From positions 310,001 through 374,000 of the forward strand of contig JAEQBH010001380.1 of assembly GCA_016808115.1 (NCBI GenBank): 64,000 nt of DNA, written 5' to 3'. Each line of letters begins with the position of its first letter. Position 1 is the first letter of the stretch. The position numbers and the translations under genes are program-made. The notes beneath the pieces were generated by a model. It made no database searches. It had not been told where the DNA came from and was given only the letters and a program-made list of their open reading frames with translations. The DNA is from Tetrastigma voinierianum (taxonomy: Eukaryota; Streptophyta; Magnoliopsida; Vitales; Vitaceae). Positions 10,437-20,743 of the stretch are shown piece by piece.

Positions 10437-11689
10437 CCCTCCAACCTCCTATCACTCCCTTTGAAGCTTTTGGAGGACACCCAAGATCGAGGATGAAAAC
10501 CCTAACTTTACATTACATCTTCTTCTTCACGGTAAGACACACTTCGATCCCGTTGATTTGTTGTTCCCTCTACGGATTAGAGATCGATTCATATTGTACT
10601 TCGAAGTAAAGGTTAGGGAAAAGTTATTAATTTGTGTTCCAATTGCTATTTGATTTTTTTCTTTGGGTTTGATGTATGTGTTGTTCGATGAAAAAAAACA
10701 AATACCCCTTAAGCTTATTTTATTTATTTTAATTTATCAATATTAATATAATATTTGTATAACATTTTAATAAATTTATAAAACATAAAAATAAAAGTAT
10801 TATGATAAATAATTTCCTTTTAAAGTTATTTTTAAAAATAAAATACTATTAAAAAATCATCATCATTATACATGTAAAATTCATTTATTATCTATAAAAA
10901 ATAAATTTTTATTTATTAATATTTATATAATATCTGTATAACATTTTAGTAAATTAACAAAAAAATAATGATAAATAATCTCTTTTTTAAAGTTATTTTT
11001 AGAAATAGTATTATGATGAAAAAATAACTATTATATATAAAATAAATTCATATTATCTATAAAAAATAAATATAAGTTTAAATTTCGAGAAATTAAATTT
11101 TAAATAAAAAAATTGTTATATCTACAAATTTTTTTTAAATTATCTTTTAATTCTTTTATCTAAATTTTGAGAAAATAAAATTCTTATTTTTAGTAGTGGT
11201 TAATTAATTTTAACATTTTGAAAATGTAAGGGATAAATGTTAAAAAAAATTGAAAGTGCAGCGGTCACTTTTTATGTTTTGGATGATGGAGGGGATTAAT
11301 TTTTAACATTTTAAGGTGTAGAGGGTAAATGTTAAATAAATGTAAAAGTGTCCGCGCTGCAATTATTGTAATCAAACATGAGGGTAATTGAAAAAGGTTT
11401 TTTTTTTTTAAATATTATTTGATTTTTAGCATATTTTTATATTTTAAATTTATATTTGAAGTTAATAATTTAAATTATATTGGGGAACAATTGCCAAGTA
11501 AGAAGTTTCGCCCTAACTCGAATTCGGTCATGTCAATTCCTGACTGTAAAAATTGAGGCCCGATCCTATAAAAATTGAGGGCTAAAATGGGCCGGCCCAT
11601 ATTCGCAGCTCTGCTAAGAATGCATTTTTCTGTTTTTAAACGAAATGAACATAATTTCAGTTCTTCAACCAATGTAGTGGGTAAAAAAC
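10437..11689. other. AT-rich stretch with a decayed ~179-bp tandem duplication
   Basis: The segments at about 10738-10915 and 10916-11083 are two copies of one AT-rich unit, anchored by atatttgtataacatttta at 10750 and its variant at 10929, and by 'ttatctataaaaaataaat' at both ends. The rest is low-complexity AT sequence. No ORF is supported apart from the small exon-like site at 10494. Confidence 0.55.
10494..10532 (+). promoter_or_regulatory. Telo-box plus exon-like start next to a splice donor
   Basis: The sequence gatgaaaaccctaacttt contains a telo-box (AAACCCTAA at 10497-10505), followed by a CT-rich run and cttcttcacg|gtaaga. Telo-boxes near CT-rich 5' leaders that end in a splice donor are typical of plant ribosomal-protein and translation-factor genes. 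An ATG at 10494 would open 13 codons to the donor. No second exon was found. It may be a stray promoter or 5'-UTR fragment just outside the foldback element. Confidence 0.2.
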
Positions 11690-12074
11690 ACAAACACAGA
11701 AAATACTAAATTAAGATAACCATAACAGTTTTCAAAGAGTACAAAAATGGTTTTTCTATGTTTTCAATACTTGCTGTTAAGAACACTTTTTGAAAACACA
11801 ATTTTGACGTTATCTGAATTAAGTGTTTTTGTATTCTTTGTGTTTTTCACAAAAAATATATATATATATATCAAACGTGTTCTCTACATGTTCCTTATTT
11901 TTCGAATAAAAAACAGTTTTAAAAAATAATAACCAAACATGCCTTATAGTTTTTGTGTTCTCCGTATTTTTCAGGAAAAAAGAAAAAAAAAAGAAACCAA
12001 ACATATTTTTCTTTTTTTCCTTATATTTAAGAATAAAAAATAATTTTTAAAAACTATAACCAAACACCCTCCAA
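11690..12074. mobile_element. Nested MITE-like copies ending in 'AACCAAACA'
   Basis: Three right-end-like sequences (aataaccaaacatgcctt near 11930, gaaaccaaacata near 11993, ctataaccaaacaccctcc near 12055) follow one another, each preceded by gttttt/aaaaa words such as 'gtgttctc' and 'tttttgaaaac'. This fits repeated insertion or tandem copying of the same small element family as at 6386 and 8540. Confidence 0.35.
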
Positions 12075-12370
12075 GTTCTATTTTTTAGTTCCGCATATAT
12101 TTTATTGTTTCTTTGTCTTAAAAGATAAAAAATTGTCATAAAAACGGTGACCAAAGAGTGGCTTATGACCACCAATGTTGGAATAGAGGGAACAAATAGA
12201 ATTTGTTGACCTAATTCTAATCAAAGCAATATCCTAAATCAGTTTTATTTATCCTAAACTTCAAAATGTAATGTGTATCATCATTATTATCAAAACATGC
12301 TATGCAAAACTATAAAATAAAATTCATGAGCGAAAAGTTTCTTATTTTATGCTTCCTATGACACATGCAA

Positions 12371-12476
12371 TTGTGGTTCCCCCTGACTCGTATATGAATC
12401 CATCCATGAAAAATAAACGGTGTTATGTAATAGAGTTTTATCATCTTTGTGGTTCCCCCTGACTCGTATATGAATT
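12371..12476 (+). repeat. Perfect 29-bp repeat, 77-bp period
   Basis: The 29-base block starting ttgtggttccccctgactcg and ending tatatgaat is identical at 12371-12399 and 12448-12476, in otherwise unrelated AT-rich sequence. The GC-rich core (ccccctgactcg) stands out locally. Confidence 0.85.
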
Positions 12477-13068
12477 AATCCGAGTATAATATAATTTAAA
12501 AACACATTTTGTATAGGCATGAGCCCGTTTAGGACATCTCATAGTCTGACAAAGAAAATAATAAATGGTGTTTACAAAGGTTGAAGGCAATCTTAAGAGG
12601 TTTTGCAAGAATGAGGTGCCATAAGACCTCCATAAAAGAAGATGGAAACTCAATTTAAACAAATAAATAATTATAAAAAATACTGCTAAGATGTATATAT
12701 ATCCAATATTATTTGTCAAAGTCCGTGTTCATATATCTTTGTCGATATACTCGTAAAATTTAAGTATCATTCATATATCCATCAAAATGAATATTTCTTC
12801 CTTGGTTTTAATTAATAGATGGGAAAGAGTGAAAATTGAAAGCAAAAAGAAATAAGCTACTTTGGGTGCGTTTGGGAGAGTTTATTTATAGTTTATTTGA
12901 ACTTATCTTCTCACATAAGTACTTTTGATAAAAATTATAAATGTTTGAAAGAGCTTATAAAAATAATTTATGACCCTTTATAAGCTCATTTTAGTTTATT
13001 TCAATTTTCAATAAGCTTGATGAAGAAGCTTGTTAAAAAAAGCTTAAAAAAACTTTTACCAAAGCCTA

Positions 13069-13603
13069 AAATTGATCATCTTAATAACAAAATTGTTATT
13101 TTGACAAATTATGTAAAAAAAAAAAAAAAAGGAAAAATTCTGAAAAAAAGGTAAATTTTTTGAAAAATTTATGTAAAAAGTAGGTAAATTTTTTGAAAAA
13201 TTATGTAAAAATAGGAAAAAAATTCCTACTAATAAATAAAAAATATAAAAATTCTATAAATAATGGAAAGAATGATATTGATAATGATTTTCTTGATCTA
13301 GAATTTGATGCAGATCCCTAAAATCGATCATTTTAATGACAAAATTGTTATTATGAAAAATTATGTAAAAAATAAGAAAAAATAAGTAAAAAATAGGTAA
13401 ATTTTTTGAAAAAATTATGTAAAAATAGGAAAAAAAAATCTGAAAAATAATGAAAAATAAGAAAACAAATTCCAAAAAAATTTGTAAAAAATAGGAAAAG
13501 AATTTCCTACATATAATTAAAATATATAAAAATTCTATTAATGATGGAAAGAATGATATTGATGATGATTTTTTTTATTTAGAATTTGATGCAGATCCAT
13601 AAG
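13069..13603 (+). repeat. Tandem duplication, two ~250-285-bp copies
   Basis: Copy 1 (13069-13319) and copy 2 (13320-13603) both start aaaatt/cgatca(t)ctt, contain poly(A)-rich 'aattatgtaaaaataggaaa' blocks and end with tggaaagaatgatattga...tttgatgcagatcc. Differences are mainly A-run length changes. A smaller repeat, 'tttgtgatgatgggaa', occurs twice just after, near 13633 and 13684. Confidence 0.8.
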
Positions 13604-14138
13604 TGTTTATTTTGTTGTAGAGCTTAGAATTTTTGTGATGATGGGAAACATTAATGATGTTTGTTATTTGATTTTAGAAATGTTTGTGATGATGGGAAGC
13701 ACTGGCGATGCTTGATTTTTATGTTTGATGTACTTTACTTTATTGTATTTTATTATTAAATAAAACCTAGACAATACTTAATAGGAATATAATTTTTATT
13801 TATATTAGGTAGATTAGCATCACTTAAAAGCCCGCACCTTAAGTACGAGTTTACGCCTCAAGGCCCAGAGGCAACAATATAGTTGCTTAAATACTTAATG
13901 GGATTCGTGATGCATTATGTTCTAATTTATAAAAAGCGCCTCAAAGATTTTAATGAAGAAAAAAAACCTATAATATTTTAGTTTTTATAATCTCTTTGAT
14001 GCATATGAAACAAAAGTGAAAATGAGATAATGATTCATTAGTTATTTTTTATACTAGAGATCGATTACATTTTAATGATAAATATTTTCGATATATAGTG
14101 AATCTTTACTTTATTTTTAATTTTTTATCATGGTTTTA

Positions 14139-14140
<2 letters not shown>

Positions 14141-14225
<85 letters not shown>
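14141..14225. repeat. (AT)n microsatellite, about 85 bp
   Basis: Uninterrupted alternating A and T across the interval. In plants such tracts are highly variable in length. No other function is visible. Confidence 0.98.
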
Positions 14226-14227
<2 letters not shown>

Positions 14228-14517
14228 GGTACGTTCTTTAGTTTTAGTTTTTAAATTTTTAAAAATTATTACAAGTGTTTATTTATTTGAATACTTCAAT
14301 TTTATAAATGCTTATGATGGTCTTTTTAGTAATTTCAACTATTATAAATGTTTGTATAGTAATGCATTAAAACACTTTAAAATAATGCATAAGTGTTTTT
14401 TAAAATATGCATCTAAGCATAAATAACTTATTAAATAAAGTACTTATAATATAAACTCTCATCTAATAAGCACTTTTAAAATAAGTGCTTAATTAAACCG
14501 TTTACCCAAACAGGGCC

Positions 14518-15282
14518 TTTGCCTCTAATAAAAATGATGAAAATCAGGTTTTTAAAATTTAATGAATATAAAGATTTTTATTTTAACAATTTATTTTTGA
14601 TTTAATAACAATGAATATTTTATTTTATTTTTATTCTCATTTTTTCATATATAATTTCAATATAAATATCAAATTGAATAATTTTTTCCTTACGTTAATA
14701 CTCTACTCATTTCCATTTCAAAATAGCTTATGATAGGATCATATTTTGCAACAACTCAAAAAGCAAATATTGATCGCAAACCTAACACCAACTTCCAAGC
14801 AATTCGATACGTGGTTACTACTTCAAAAGTGTAATCTTGTAACAACCTTTTTGTGTGTTTTTTTGGATATCTTGAGTACTAATTACCCTTTAAATAAATC
14901 AATTGAGTGCATTATCTCCCAAAGCAACTCGATTCTAATAATTAGCATTTTCTGGAGTATATTTTTACTCCAATGTGAAGAGTTGCGTCTAATAAGAGAA
15001 ATCATTCCAACGGATAATGACAAGTTTCGCATGGAGAAAGCAAGGCCTTGATAATGTTGAGAATAAGTCTAACATGTATTGTTATATATTTTCATATATT
15101 GTTATATATTTTCATATATTGTTGGTTAAAAATAAGTATAAGAAGAGTTATACTTTTTATAATATTATAAGTGTAAGAAGAGTTACACCTGTGATGATAT
15201 TTTAAGTGTTAGAAAGTTACATTTTAAAGTATATAATGTGTAAAAAGAGTTACACATTCAATGATGAATAAGTTTGTAAAAT
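14518..15282. other. AT-rich stretch, no gene
   Basis: Holds a short 20-bp tandem (tgttatatattttcatatat, about 15079-15122) and three 'gtaagaagagttacac'-type repeats (15140-15260). The ORFs at 14746 and 15017 have no recognisable domain and AT-biased composition, and I do not support them. Confidence 0.6.
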
Positions 15283-15668
15283 ATCTTGTGTGGCCTTCAG
15301 CAAGGGTCAGATTGTGGCCGTCATTTGTAGAATACGTGCAATACGTGAATGTCTCAATGCCACAAAATGAGTAATCTCCTACTTACTAGAGACTCAAATA
15401 TGAGTAAAAATGGTCACGTCAGGCTCATACATCCATACTCATCAAAATATAACCAACTATATTACAATAGTTTCAAGAGTTACTACACTCTTGTACAACA
15501 TGTGTCAATCAGAATGTTTCATATATGTTTTACAAAAATATATAACCAAACCACATGTACGGCTTTCTTCTCAAAAGCGGCTTCTAGTGGGCATCATCTT
15601 CCTGAATACTCCCTCCATCTAAAGGGGATCTACGCGGGGTGAAGCGTCTTGAGTGAGTGAAATTTACA
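15283..15668 (+). mobile_element. Family-A LTR, 3'-end fragment
   Basis: Aligns with the reverse complement of 17071-17430, the terminal part of the full reverse LTR. Shared landmarks are 'atgagtaaaa(a)tggtcacgtc', 'ctcatacatccatactca', 'gttttacaaaaa(t)atataac' and the end '...tttaca' at 15668. It is followed after only three bases by the start of another family-A LTR. Confidence 0.65.
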
Positions 15669-15671
15669 AAC

Positions 15672-17070
15672 TGTAAACCAGAAAATTAAATTTTTTTTAA
15701 AATGGTAAAATGGTAAATTTCGGTTAAATCATGAATTTTACAGTGCCGAATAATGACGAACATTTGTGGAATCGTCTGCAAAATCAGGCTATCGCGTCGA
15801 GATTTCGATATAGTCGGGTGGCGTTTCAGAGGCACGGAGAGGGAGTGCGGGCCTTGACACTTTATGAGTGGCTCAAGAGGTGCTCACGTGTCATGTGCGA
15901 TATGAGTCGAGTAAAGGCTCAAATAGGACCCGTGAAAGACACACGTGACATCATGTCGTGGGTGAAATCTATGTTAGATGGATAAGGGATGAGAATTGAA
16001 ATCACAGAATCGATGGGGTTGACACGTGGAAATGAGAGGAGACCAAGTCCTCTTTGGCCCGAGGATTCTCGACCGGTTTTGGGAGAAGGAAAAGAAGAGA
16101 AGAAAGAAGGAGAGTTTTGTAGAGAGTGTCACATACCACAAATTCTGATGATCGGATCGTCAGTTCTCTTCGGAACAAGAGGAGAAGTTGGTCACATTTG
16201 CGAGAGACTCTGTGGTGGGTACCGGTTTTGTGGAGTTTCGACAACTCTGGGAGGTAGGGGTTTTCTCCTACTTGTTTTATTCTTTGGTTAAGAGCCATTT
16301 TAATGGATAGGGATATCTTGAGGCCTGGATGGCCTTGTTTTCGGTTCCTAAAGATTTGGACTGAGTGAAGAAATCCCTAGAGTGGTTTCTCACAGTCCCG
16401 AACTGACCGTGGATTGTTTGTGTGTGGCCTTGAGTGTGAATATGTTATTTCTTAATTGAATAACATGTTATGTTATTTATGTGATGCTATAGGTAATCTC
16501 AAGACGGATTTACATCGGGTTTATATTAGCCCGTGCCAGGCTATTTTATGTTATTGCTATGTATGAATGAATAACACGACGATTGTGGATAAATTCTGTT
16601 AGTATATGCATGTTTAATATATTAACATGAATTGTTGTGAAATGTCATATTGCATTTCATATGCATTGGGATAACCTAAAATAATAGGTGTGAGTGCATG
16701 TCATGAAAAAAGTGATTGCTAAATGGATTTCAAATGAAGATTTTACGAAGAATTGCCTTGGAGAGTTGTCTAACAGTTCATCTCAGAGGAAGACCCATGA
16801 CCGTTTCGGAGAGTTATCCAGCAATTCACCTCGGAGGTTGTCGATAGATTTCTGAAACTTCGGTATTATGTTTTTCAAGAACAAAAACCTTTTGTTTAAC
16901 GGTGTTTTCGCACTTGGCTTAGGCATGCGTGAGAGTCGATGAGGGCTCGAGAAGTGAAATGGTGAAGTCAGCGTTCTCATTAGGCTGATGTAGACATTGG
17001 TAGGAACATATATGTTTTGCTTGAATGTTTGGTTTGCCATTGCATGAGCACTTAGGTGGGGAGTAGCCCA
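15672..17070 (+). mobile_element. Family-A LTR, 5' part (truncated at 17070)
   Basis: Begins TGTAAACCAG at 15672 and matches the reverse complement of about 17430-18901 along its length. Clear blocks are 'tttatgagtggctcaagag' (15864), 'tgttagatggataag' (15970), the 'gggaggtaggggttttctcctacttg' block (16249), 'tgcatttcatatgca' (16652) and 'cattgcatgagcacttag' (17039). It stops exactly where the reverse copy ends (17071), so its last ~360 bp are missing here. ORFs inside it are shadows. Confidence 0.75.
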
Positions 17071-18901
17071 TGTAAGATAATTCGCTCTTGGGCATTGCTC
17101 GCTATCGAGGAAAAATTATTTAGTGCGAGTTCGCTGAGGATGGGACATCAGAGTCTTAGAGACGAAGAAATGGTCATATATAGCCTTGTTATGTATTTTG
17201 TAAAAAAAAATCTGAGTAAAAGACCCAGTTTTGGATAATTTGTAATTAAAACAAATTGTAAATTAACTCCTTTTTGTATAAAATATACATTTTTGTGAGT
17301 ATGGATGTATGAGTCCGACGTGACCATTTTACTCATGTATGGGTCTCATGATATGAGACACATAGGTTTTCGCAGGTTGACGTGGTCAATGGGACCCCCG
17401 GGGATTGGGACGTCACATTCCTACATGGGTCACTCCCCATCTAAGTGCTCATGCAATGACACACCAAACATTCAAGTAAAACATGTATGTTCATACTCAA
17501 ATGTTTACATGTTATGGATGAGAATGTGACTCACCCTTTCCCACATCTCGAGCCCTCATAAACTCCTTCACGCATGCATATGTCAATTGTGAGAAACACT
17601 GTCTTAAAAAAAAAAGGTTTTTGTTCTTGAAAACACATTGTTCAATTTTCGATAAAATTCTATTGGACAACCCTCCGAATAAATACATTAGACCGATCTC
17701 AAGTGAATTGCTGAACTGACTCTCAAAGAAACAATCCATCGGGCATCCTCAGAGCATGAGCCCATTGAACACCTTTCAAAACAATTCTTCGGACAACTTT
17801 CCGATATAGTACTCTTATCAACCTCAGATTTTCATTCGTTTACATGAACATACTCAGATAACCAATTGTGAGTCAACCCTCAAAACATGTAAATGCACTC
17901 ACTGCGATACAGGGTACCACAGTGCATATGAAATGCAATATGCTATTTCACAATAATTCATGTTAATATATTAAGCATGTATATATTAAAAAAATTCACA
18001 CATAACAACATGTTATTCATTTATAGCAATAACACCAAAATAACACACTTGTGATAATCAACAATTTAGGCAATTCGTCTCAAACTGCCCAAGCAACACA
18101 AACCGCACACACAAGGTCCACGCGTGAGCAGGTACAACCACATGTCTCAGAAACTTTCCACGACATCAGGGATTTCCTGCTCAGTCTGTCTTTGGAAATG
18201 AAGTCTGCGTCCATTCAGGGCACTTAGAATATACATGTCAGATTCAAATGGCTCTTAGCCAAGGAATAAAACAAGTAGGAGAAAACTCCTACCTCCCGTA
18301 GTTGCTGGAACTCCATAATACTAGTACCCACGCGTAGCTCTTGCAATGGGGATCAACTTTGCCTCTTGTCTCACCAGGATTCGACGGACCGATCGTCGAA
18401 AAATCTAGAGAGAAGTAAGAGTTTCTCTCTCTAAAAGCTCTTTCTTTTTCTTTTTTTTTCCCTCCCAAACTGGTTGGGTCAAGATGGGGTCAACAGAACT
18501 TGTCCTCTCATGTCACTTGTCCTCTTCTAAGTGGTTCTTTGGATTACACCATATCTACTTATCCATCTATCATGGATTTCCATCCACTCACAAGGTGCCA
18601 TTTGTCTCCTATGGCCCCACACTTGAGCTCATTGTTTGACTAGCTCTCCACTTGACACGTGTCTCATCTTGAGCCACTCAAAATGCGCCAAGTGTCCCGC
18701 ACTACCTTTGATGTCTCGAAAAATGTGAAATTCCGACTGTTTCGGAATTCAACGAAATTCGACGTGGTAGCTAGATTTCACGAGACAATTTCAACGGTGA
18801 AGTCCGTTTCGTCATCCGAGATCTAGAAAAATTTTGGATTTTTTGACTGAAATTACCATTTTACTCTTTTTCAGAAAATTAGAATTTTTTGAGGTTTTAC
18901 A
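17071..18901 (-). mobile_element. Family-A LTR, full length (~1831 bp), reverse strand
   Basis: On the minus strand it runs from TGTAAAACCTCAAAAA (18901) to ...GAATTATCTTACA (17071), with TG...CA termini. The opening TGTAAxxCCTC resembles LTRs of large plant chromoviruses. No coding region is attached, so it is a solo LTR or one half of a broken element. The flanks (gccca on the left, ccttc on the right) do not form a target duplication, which points to rearrangement after insertion. Confidence 0.7.
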
Positions 18902-18911
18902 CCTTCTGAAT

Positions 18912-19200
18912 AATTCATGTTTAATAATTTGATTAAACATATGAATAACGAGTTGAATGTTACAAAACTTATTAGCTAGGTTTAAGAAGATAATAAGTTT
19001 GTAACATTTTGGAGTAAATCATGTTTAATATGTGCATTAAACATATGAATAAAAGTATTGGATTATTACAAAACTTATAAGGTTAAATCATAAGTTTGTA
19101 AAATTTAAGATTAAATATATGTTTAATGTGTGAATTAAACATATATTTATGTCATAGGATGTTACAATCTCAAGAGTGTAAGGAAGATAAGGAGTCTTCC
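18912..19200 (+). repeat. Three degenerate ~100-bp tandem units
   Basis: Units start at about 18916, 19020 and 19117 with '(c)atgtttaat...attaaacatat' and include 'gttacaa(aac)tt' and 'ataagtttgtaa' blocks. Divergence between units is moderate to high. Confidence 0.65.
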
Positions 19201-19781
19201 AATCTTTGTAACAATATTTTGATTCAACCCTAAGAATGTTCTATAAGAGTGACTTTTCTTCTTTTGAAATTTTATGCAGGAAAGTGAAAAAGACTTGATC
19301 AATTCCAATACTATTTCCATCTTACTTCCCTAATGATTTCTTGAGATGAAGGAAATAGTCTTTTGACAAAGTTCCAAGAACTTGTTTAAGTCTTTTTGTG
19401 TTTTTCATCTTCTTCTTATTTCTATTTTCAAGAGATTGTGAGTGCTTTTGTAATTTCAAGAATCTATTGGATAGGGTGAGGTTTGAGTGTTTTTCTCTTC
19501 TCTATTGCATCCATCTAATTTTTTCAATATATATAAACATTCACCTTTCACTCTCCAGGTGTTGTGAGTCATGTGACACATTACAATACTAATTTTATTA
19601 AACAACTTAACTAAAAATAACTTTATTCTTAAAAATTAAATTTTAATATTTTATTTATTAGATATTTATTTTTTGACAAATATAATGAAATAATTAATAT
19701 ATAAATATATTCACTTATAATAACTAATAATTTATTAAATAGATAAATAAATAGTAATATTTTAGATAATATTGACTTCAA

Positions 19782-19855
<74 letters not shown>

Positions 19856-20149
19856 AATATTAAAATTGAACATTAATGCATTATTTACAAAAATAAAACT
19901 AATGAAAAATGATTTTTAAAACAAAATTATATCTAATTAAATAAAATATTTTTTTTAAAAAAATTAAATAAAATCTTAAAATGTGAAAATAAAACATTGT
20001 TTTATAAATTTAATAAAAAAATTAAAATTTTAAAAAATATAATTTAATTTTTTTAAATGTAATAAAAAAATTATTTAATTGAAAACTGGAGGATATTTGG
20101 GAGTGGAGAGGTAGGGATATAAAATAAAAAACTAGGATGAGGTTAACTA
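19201..20149. other. AT-rich stretch, no gene
   Basis: Contains a compound microsatellite at 19787-19852 and long A/T-rich DNA. The ORF at 19398 is short and low-complexity. Nothing coding is supported. Confidence 0.6.
19787..19852. repeat. Compound microsatellite (AT)n(AG)n
   Basis: Alternating AT up to about 19819 changes directly into (AG)n up to 19852. Confidence 0.97.
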
Positions 20150-20335
20150 GTTGGAAAAGGAAAAAAAAAAAAAAAGTAGAAGGAAAACCTAAATGAGGAT
20201 TAAGATTATTTATTCGAAGTACACGCATGATTGGGTTTGGATAGTTAGATTGTTGGAAGCAATTTTTTACAAATCGAATTGGACCGACTGATCGAACCGG
20301 CCCACCCTTTAAAGCGGATTTCGTTTGAAGTAAGC
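20150..20335 (+). repeat. Left member of a direct repeat flanking element B1
   Basis: Aligns by eye over roughly 180 bp with 34380-34555: poly(A)-rich start, 'aaaacctaaat', 'catga.tggg.ttt', then 'gaattggaccga' and 'gattcgttt'. The two members sit just outside opposite ends of B1 and are not part of its LTRs. Confidence 0.6.
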
Positions 20336-20743
20336 CCAAACTGTGTGCGTACCATGGGCCCAGGCTCGATTCTCCTAGCCAGTCGGCCCAGCCCAAGAGC
20401 CCTAATGGGACTAGGCCCAAAAGCCCGGTAGGCCAGAAACTACCGTCGATCCTCTTGCAAGTACCCCAAAGGACTAGGCCCGAGTTCTTGACTTGAGGCA
20501 TGAGTCAATCCTCCTTGCAGTGCCGGGTGCCTCTTTATCCGGATGCCTTTTACCCGGGTGCTTCCTTTCCGTCCAGTGACTCCACGAAGCGAAGCGCCAA
20601 CTCTTCATGATATAGCTAAAGTTCTCCATGAGCAGGACCCCTCGCCTCGATAGAATAGGAAGCACTCCCCAGCAGCGCACTCATCGGAAGGCAGTTATGT
20701 AAAAGGAAGAATAAGTCATCCTTCCCGAAATAAAAGCCACCTT

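Larger units (their letters stand above)
12857..14517. mobile_element. Possible MITE split by later repeats
   Basis: The left piece at about 12870-13075 starts gggtgcgtttgggagagttt and contains 'aagtactttt' and 'agcttataaaa' words. The right piece at about 14230-14517 ends 'aaaccgtttacccaaacaggg', whose reverse complement resembles the left end and is followed by the same 'aagtgctta' motifs. Between them lie a tandem duplication (13069-13603), a short repeat and a (TA)n tract. The pairing is plausible but not proven. Confidence 0.3.

Noticed and set aside
14141..14225. (AT)n tracts as centromere or scaffold elements
   Set aside because: Length and sequence are ordinary plant microsatellites; no further evidence.
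14746..15051. 101-codon ORF before the LTR nest
   Set aside because: No recognisable motif, composition follows local AT bias, no splice or promoter support.
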